A stretch of DNA of 64,000 bases. Source: Shewanella piezotolerans WP3. GTDB taxonomy: Bacteria > Pseudomonadota > Gammaproteobacteria > Enterobacterales > Shewanellaceae. The notes beneath the pieces are model-generated. The model ran no database searches. It was given only the letters and a program-made list of their open reading frames with translations, and was not told the DNA's origin. The stretch lies in NCBI RefSeq assembly GCF_000014885.1, contig NC_011566.1, positions 1,996,001-2,060,000 on the forward strand, read 5' to 3'. A program made the translations under genes and the position numbers. Below are positions 62,200 to 64,000 of this stretch, piece after piece. Each line of letters starts with the position of its first letter. Positions within the stretch are counted from its first letter, which is position 1.

Positions 62200-63531
62200 T
62201 TATACTTCAGATCCGGCCATAAGAGCCTCTATTTCACCAACTGTCCTTGGTATATTTTTAGACAAGTTCTCAAAGCTGCTATCGCTGACTAATATGTCAT
62301 CTTCTATGCGAATACCTATACCGCGGTAAGCCTCAGGAACATCAGTTGCATCAAGAGGGATATAAATCCCCGGCTCAATGGTAAACACCATACCACTTTC
62401 AAGGCGAACCCAGTTGCCTGCTGTGTCATGATAGGAACCGACATCGTGTACATCCATCCCCATCCAGTGCCCCGTCTTATGAACCGTAAAGCGTTTATAA
62501 CTTTCAGTTGTCATAATGTGCTCGATTGATCCCGTTAGAAGACCAAGATCTTTGAGTCCGATAGCCATTACCTTCATGCAAGTCTCATGAATTAGGTTCC
62601 ACGAAAGCCCCGGCCTAATTATCTCGATAGCTCGGTCTAGTGCGTTTAATACTATCTGATAAATTGCTTTTTGCTCATCATTGAACTTTCCGTTCACGGG
62701 GTAACTGCGGGTAATGTCAGAGGCGTAATATTGATATTCAGCGCCAGCATCAATCAAAAGCATTTGTCCATCTTCTAACTCACAACAATTTTCTTCATAG
62801 TGCAAACAGCAAGCATTATTGCCTGACGCAACTATATTAGGATAGGCCACATCGCTACAGCCTTTTTTGGCAATACTGAAGTTAAACAATGCAAAGAGTT
62901 CGCGTTCATTGAGCCCAGGGCTGCAAGCTTGCATTACTTTTTTGTGCGCGTAGGTTGACGCCTCAACTGCAAGCCGAATGTTATTTATCTCATTTTCCGA
63001 TTTAATTAATCTCTGCTGGTGTAGCACTTCAGCGAGTTGCTTTATCGCAACAAACTGCTTAGGAGTGTCAAAAGAACCATTATGCCTATGATGATTAGCC
63101 CAGCTAACGATCTCGGAAGAGAATCGGTTATTTTCGTCGCAAATATATAGATGAGTGATGCCCTTCATCTGGCATAATAGTTCAGTGGTAAACTCACTAA
63201 CAGGATAAGCGTGATCGGCATTGTAGTGCTCGATAGCCCCACAAACGCCGGCGCGATGGCCAAAGTTGACCTCTTGATCTTTGTCCTTGGGTCTCAGGAA
63301 AAGATGAAAAGAGGTTGTTTCATTTTTAATTAGTAATGCAATTGCGTCGGGTTCATCAAAACCAGTTAAATACAAGAAATTGTTGTCTTGCCTGAAGTGA
63401 TACTTAATATTTTTACTGCGCACTTTTTGCTGGTAGCCCGCGAGCAATACTAAACTGTTTTCTGGTAACTGACTAAGTAGCGCAATTCGCCTTTGTTGAT
63501 AGATGTCTACAACCACTTTAATTACTCTCAT
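62200..63531 (-). CDS. Xaa-Pro aminopeptidase (PepP type)
   Basis: A 443-residue M24 metallopeptidase with an N-terminal AMP_N domain (about 5-135) and a C-terminal pita-bread domain. The metal ligands are seen in LLIDAGAEYQYYASDITR, GHWMGMDVHD, FTIEPGIY and GIRIEDD. It removes N-terminal residues before proline. The first ATG has no ribosome site; GTG at 63516 with AGAG eight bases upstream is a likely alternative start. Its position beside the hydroxyproline genes suggests use of proline-rich or collagen-like peptides. Confidence 0.9.
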   Translation of the reverse strand: MRVIKVVVDIYQQRRIALLSQLPENSLVLLAGYQQKVRSKNIKYHFRQDNNFLYLTGFDEPDAIALLIKNETTSFHLFLRPKDKDQEVNFGHRAGVCGAIEHYNADHAYPVSEFTTELLCQMKGITHLYICDENNRFSSEIVSWANHHRHNGSFDTPKQFVAIKQLAEVLHQQRLIKSENEINNIRLAVEASTYAHKKVMQACSPGLNERELFALFNFSIAKKGCSDVAYPNIVASGNNACCLHYEENCCELEDGQMLLIDAGAEYQYYASDITRSYPVNGKFNDEQKAIYQIVLNALDRAIEIIRPGLSWNLIHETCMKVMAIGLKDLGLLTGSIEHIMTTESYKRFTVHKTGHWMGMDVHDVGSYHDTAGNWVRLESGMVFTIEPGIYIPLDATDVPEAYRGIGIRIEDDILVSDSSFENLSKNIPRTVGEIEALMAGSEV

Positions 63532-63532
63532 T

Positions 63533-63544
63533 ATTGTATATATT
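63533..63544. promoter_or_regulatory. ATTGTATACAAT-like site at the aminopeptidase start
   Basis: ATTGTATATATT matches the cluster palindrome at 10 of 12 positions and lies just upstream of the aminopeptidase start. AT-rich chance matching is possible. Confidence 0.3.
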
Positions 63545-63643
63545 ATTTATTACACTGTATTACTGTTTTTAAAGCAAGTTCACGGTGCAATTGTTTCTAA
63601 TGAATGGAATAATAGCGACATCAATGAGTAGAGAGATAGTATT

Positions 63644-64000
63644 GTGAAACGAGCAGTTTTTTTAGATAGAGATGGCGTTATTAATATAGATCATGGCTAT
63701 GTACATAAAGTCGATGATTTTGAATATGTAGACGGCGTTTTCGAGGCTTGTCTCTCGTTAAAGAAAGCAGGCTACCTTCTTGCTGTTGTGACCAATCAAT
63801 CTGGTATAGCTCGGGGGATGTACACTGAGGAACAGTTTCATACATTAACGGAATGGATGGATTGGAATTTTGCAGATAAAGGCGTAGAACTAGACGGTAT
63901 TTATTACTGCCCTCACCATTCTGAAAAAGGAGTAGGGGAGTACAAAATTGATTGTGATTGCCGTAAACCTAAACCTGGAATGATGTTAACTGCTGCTGAC
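63644..64000 (+). CDS. gmhB: D-glycero-beta-D-manno-heptose 1,7-bisphosphate 7-phosphatase, 5' part
   Basis: A HAD phosphatase of LPS heptose synthesis, cut by the window end after 119 codons with the frame still open. It starts at GTG 63644. HAD motif I is FLDRDGVIN (Asp8, Asp10), and motif II is in VVTNQSGIARG. The GmhB zinc-site pattern CPHH...CDCRKP is present near the end. The gene diverges from the aminopeptidase gene. Confidence 0.92.
   Translation, partial: MKRAVFLDRDGVINIDHGYVHKVDDFEYVDGVFEACLSLKKAGYLLAVVTNQSGIARGMYTEEQFHTLTEWMDWNFADKGVELDGIYYCPHHSEKGVGEYKIDCDCRKPKPGMMLTAAD

Noticed and set aside
1..64000. CRISPR arrays, tRNA or rRNA genes, insertion sequences with transposase, prophage genes
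   Set aside because: Reading through both strands showed none; the only repeats are the A and B families, which have no regular spacing or transposase.

Overview
The window is a stretch of gammaproteobacterial chromosome, about 42-45% GC by eye, that reads as Shewanella or a close relative. The reasons are the run pta-ackA-yfbV-pflA-pflB with a FocA-type transporter nearby, the block cysZ-smc-zipA-ligA (SMC rather than MukB), the two-component DUF4212/sodium-solute symporter, and the many signalling proteins (H-NOX, hybrid kinase, GGDEF, HD-GYP). No rRNA, tRNA, CRISPR array, insertion sequence with a transposase, or prophage was seen.

Layout. 1-3.4 kb: SDR epimerase, AI-2E-type membrane protein, SAM methyltransferase. 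3.4-5.7 kb: a gene-poor stretch with two repeat elements, a 32-codon acidic mini-gene, a small lipoprotein gene and an inverted pair of DnaA boxes. 5.7-17.7 kb: mixed-acid/pyruvate module (pta, ackA, yfbV, pflA, pflB, a DUF3360 membrane protein and a FocA-CBS fusion). Two identical 19-bp palindromes of the PdhR type lie upstream of pflB and of the DUF3360 gene. 17.7-28.4 kb: LysR regulator, YfcC transporter, TonB-dependent receptor, TDT-family exporter, O-methyltransferase-like protein, TetR regulator, cysteine synthase. 28.6-34.5 kb: RDD protein, double-REC diguanylate cyclase, DUF5916 outer-membrane protein, CysZ. 34.7-41.9 kb: smc, zipA, ligA, DUF2919. 42.6-45.6 kb: HD-GYP phosphodiesterase, NAD-binding protein, DsbA-like oxidoreductase. 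45.8-50.5 kb: probable operon of symporter small and large subunits, a cNMP/CBS/DUF294 protein and a DnaQ-like exonuclease. 50.6-53.7 kb: H-NOX nitric-oxide sensor with a hybrid kinase, and an LRAT-like protein. 53.8-61.4 kb: FabH-like synthase and a hydroxyproline catabolic cluster. 61.4-64 kb: repeats, an Xaa-Pro aminopeptidase and the start of gmhB.

How the genes work together. Pyruvate is cleaved by PflB (activated by PflA) to formate and acetyl-CoA. Pta and AckA turn acetyl-CoA into acetate and ATP, and the FocA-CBS protein probably moves formate. The DUF3360 protein shares the pflB operator and is probably part of the same regulon. In the hydroxyproline cluster the epimerase, FAD dehydrogenase and semialdehyde dehydrogenase form the route from 4-hydroxyproline to 2-oxoglutarate. 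The deaminase gene in the middle of that route has lost over half of its length, in frame, including the catalytic lysine region. A second racemase-family protein has the Cys/Thr signature of trans-3-hydroxyproline dehydratase.

The most novel material is two families of terminal-inverted-repeat elements, called A and B here, that share ATACCAAT ends. Type B copies carry a 50-codon reading frame. The two full copies differ in it by one synonymous base, and a shorter copy has lost 33 codons in two deletions that both keep the frame. A and B sit side by side at 3.4-4.2 kb and again, in inverted order, at 61.5-62.2 kb.
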